Positions 62,933 to 64,000 of a stretch of 64,000 nt of DNA are shown here, piece by piece. Every line of letters begins with the position of its first letter. Position 1 is the stretch's first letter. The stretch is from the NCBI RefSeq assembly GCF_902499175.1, contig NZ_CABVQC010000027.1:1-64000 (forward strand). The letters are read 5' to 3'. This DNA is from Burkholderia aenigmatica (GTDB lineage: Bacteria > Pseudomonadota > Gammaproteobacteria > Burkholderiales > Burkholderiaceae). Position numbers and translations under genes: made by a program. Under the pieces are notes generated by a model. The model had not been told where the DNA came from, ran no database searches, and saw only the letters and a list, made by a program, of their open reading frames with translations.

Positions 62933-63396
62933 GATGTTTCCTGCATCGGCAACGGGTTCGCCGACGAATTCCGGGACGGGTGGCGAACTCGGCGTGAGTA
63001 TAAGGAATGGCCGGAGGCGCGTCCGGTGCGGCCGGGTAACAACGTGTAAAGTCTGTTGCCGCGTAAATCGCCGCCCGGGCGGCGCGCTGAAACGACGGCC
63101 GGCGAGGGTGCGAGACGGCCTCCGGACACCCGCTTTCCGGTGATGCCGACACTGCGCGGCCAGCGGTTTTTGGGTCGCTTTCACCGCGATCCCGCCCCAT
63201 CGCCGTGCCGGGGCCGGCGGCCGCGCGCGCCGCGCATCGCGAAATCGAATGCGCGGCATCGCGACATTTAATTGGCCTCGGGCGGTGGCGTCCGATATCG
63301 TGGCCGGATTCCCTGCCAACGGTCGCGCCGTGCCGGCTGCGGTGCCTTCCCCTGTCCGCGCCGGCGTCGCGCCGCGACCGCCCCACATTCCGAGCC
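62933..63396. other. Divergent intergenic region
   Basis: 464 bases between the glycine-zipper lipoprotein and the cytosine-deaminase-type gene. No gene, operator palindrome or convincing promoter hexamers were found. The centre is very G/C-rich. The ATG at 63397 has only a weak ribosome-binding site. Confidence 0.45.
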
Positions 63397-64000
63397 ATGA
63401 CCGAACGTCTCTTCATCAACGCCGTCGACACCGGCGGCCAGCCCATCAACCTCGTCGTCCGTGACGGCCGCTTTACCGCGATCGGCGCCGATTGCACCGC
63501 CGCGCCCGGCGCGGAAACGATCGACCTCGATGGCCGCGTCGTGCTGCCCGGCTTCGTCGACGGCCACATCCACCTCGACAAGAGCTTCGTCGGCGATCGC
63601 TGGGTGCCGCACGAATCCGTCGGCTCGCTGCGCGAGCGGCTCGCGGTCGAAAAGCGCCAGCTCGCGGCGGCGCCGCCGATCGTCGAGCGTGCGAATGCGC
63701 TGATCGCGCAGGCCGCCGCATTCGGCACGGTCGCGATGCGCAGCCACGTCGACGTCGATGCGACGACGGGCCTGTCGAACCTGCAGGCCGTGATGGCCGC
63801 GCGCGAGCAATGGCGCGGGATCGTCGATATCGAACTCGTCGCGTTTCCGCAGGCCGGCGTCGTCACGTGCCCGGGCACCGCCGAGATCCTCGACGCAGCC
63901 GTGCGCGAAGGCGCGGACGTGGTCGGCGGGATCGACCCGACGACGCTCGATGGCGATGCGGACGGCCAGCTCGACATCGTGTTCGGCATCGCGGAGAAGC
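63397..64000 (+). CDS. Cytosine-deaminase-type amidohydrolase, 3' end outside window
   Basis: Amidohydrolase superfamily member; 201 residues are visible before the window ends, about half of the usual 400-430. The metal-binding motif GHIHLDKSFVGDRW (His-x-His plus LDK) and MRSHVDVDATTGLSNLQAV are characteristic of CodA-like enzymes, including cytosine deaminase and isopropylammelide hydrolase. The rest of the active site lies beyond 64000, so the exact substrate cannot be assigned. The divergent region upstream shows no obvious regulator. Confidence 0.8.
   Translation, partial: MTERLFINAVDTGGQPINLVVRDGRFTAIGADCTAAPGAETIDLDGRVVLPGFVDGHIHLDKSFVGDRWVPHESVGSLRERLAVEKRQLAAAPPIVERANALIAQAAAFGTVAMRSHVDVDATTGLSNLQAVMAAREQWRGIVDIELVAFPQAGVVTCPGTAEILDAAVREGADVVGGIDPTTLDGDADGQLDIVFGIAEK

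Overview
The window is a GC-rich (roughly two-thirds G+C), gene-dense stretch of a Burkholderia genome, most likely the Burkholderia cepacia complex. The evidence is the codon usage, the Burkholderia-type 16-strand porin, the hopanoid transporter and the large set of catabolic islands, each with its own regulator. The many one-pathway islands and the absence of ribosomal or other core genes suggest a secondary replicon; that is inference. I see no tRNA, rRNA, CRISPR array, insertion sequence or prophage.

Layout. 1-2.7 kb: a hopanoid-type RND transporter (HpnN, cut by the window edge) facing away from an MlaC/Ttg2D-like periplasmic protein. 2.7-5.0 kb: a TetR repressor and a divergent DHA2-type drug/siderophore-type exporter, with a promoter overlapped by both a TetR-type palindrome and a perfect Fur-type palindrome. 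5.1-9.4 kb: a Cache-domain histidine kinase with its NarL-type response regulator, then a Cache-GGEEF diguanylate cyclase with an FNR/Anr box in its upstream region. 9.4-16.9 kb: the complete glycolate/glyoxylate operon glcDEFGB with divergent glcC and two matching operator palindromes. 17-18.7 kb: a ferritin-like protein and a 1.1-kb stretch with no convincing gene.

18.7-22.8 kb: a three-gene membrane/glycan cassette (polytopic GT-C-like protein, FAD enzyme related to UDP-galactopyranose mutase, GtrA flippase). 23-25 kb: a GntR regulator divergent from OsmC and glutathione transferase genes. 25-35.9 kb: a LysR regulator divergent from an eight-gene operon for oxidative L-arabinose catabolism (1-dehydrogenase, lactonase, arabinonate dehydratase, keto-deoxy-arabonate dehydratase, an MFS carrier and an AraFGH-type ABC importer). 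The final semialdehyde dehydrogenase is not next to it. 36-45.4 kb: a ferulate/hydroxycinnamate island (MarR regulator, feruloyl-CoA hydratase-lyase, vanillin dehydrogenase, feruloyl-CoA synthetase, aromatic-acid MFS, porin, lipoprotein tannase/feruloyl esterase). Two operators share the core ATCAGG-N3-CCTGAT.

45.4-48.5 kb: an Lrp regulator divergent from a diaminopropionate ammonia-lyase and an M20 amidohydrolase. 48.6-55.6 kb: a GntR-controlled island with an MFS carrier, a single-cysteine Asp/Glu-racemase/arylmalonate-decarboxylase-type enzyme, a hydantoinase and two tandem beta-lactamase-fold serine hydrolases, followed by the relic of a third copy. I consider this the best candidate for an undescribed pathway. 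55.7-62.1 kb: an aminotransferase, a GNAT enzyme, and an XRE-cupin regulator divergent from RidA, a D-amino-acid-oxidase-type flavoenzyme and an amino-acid permease. 62.3-64 kb: a glycine-zipper lipoprotein and the start of a cytosine-deaminase-type amidohydrolase cut by the window edge.
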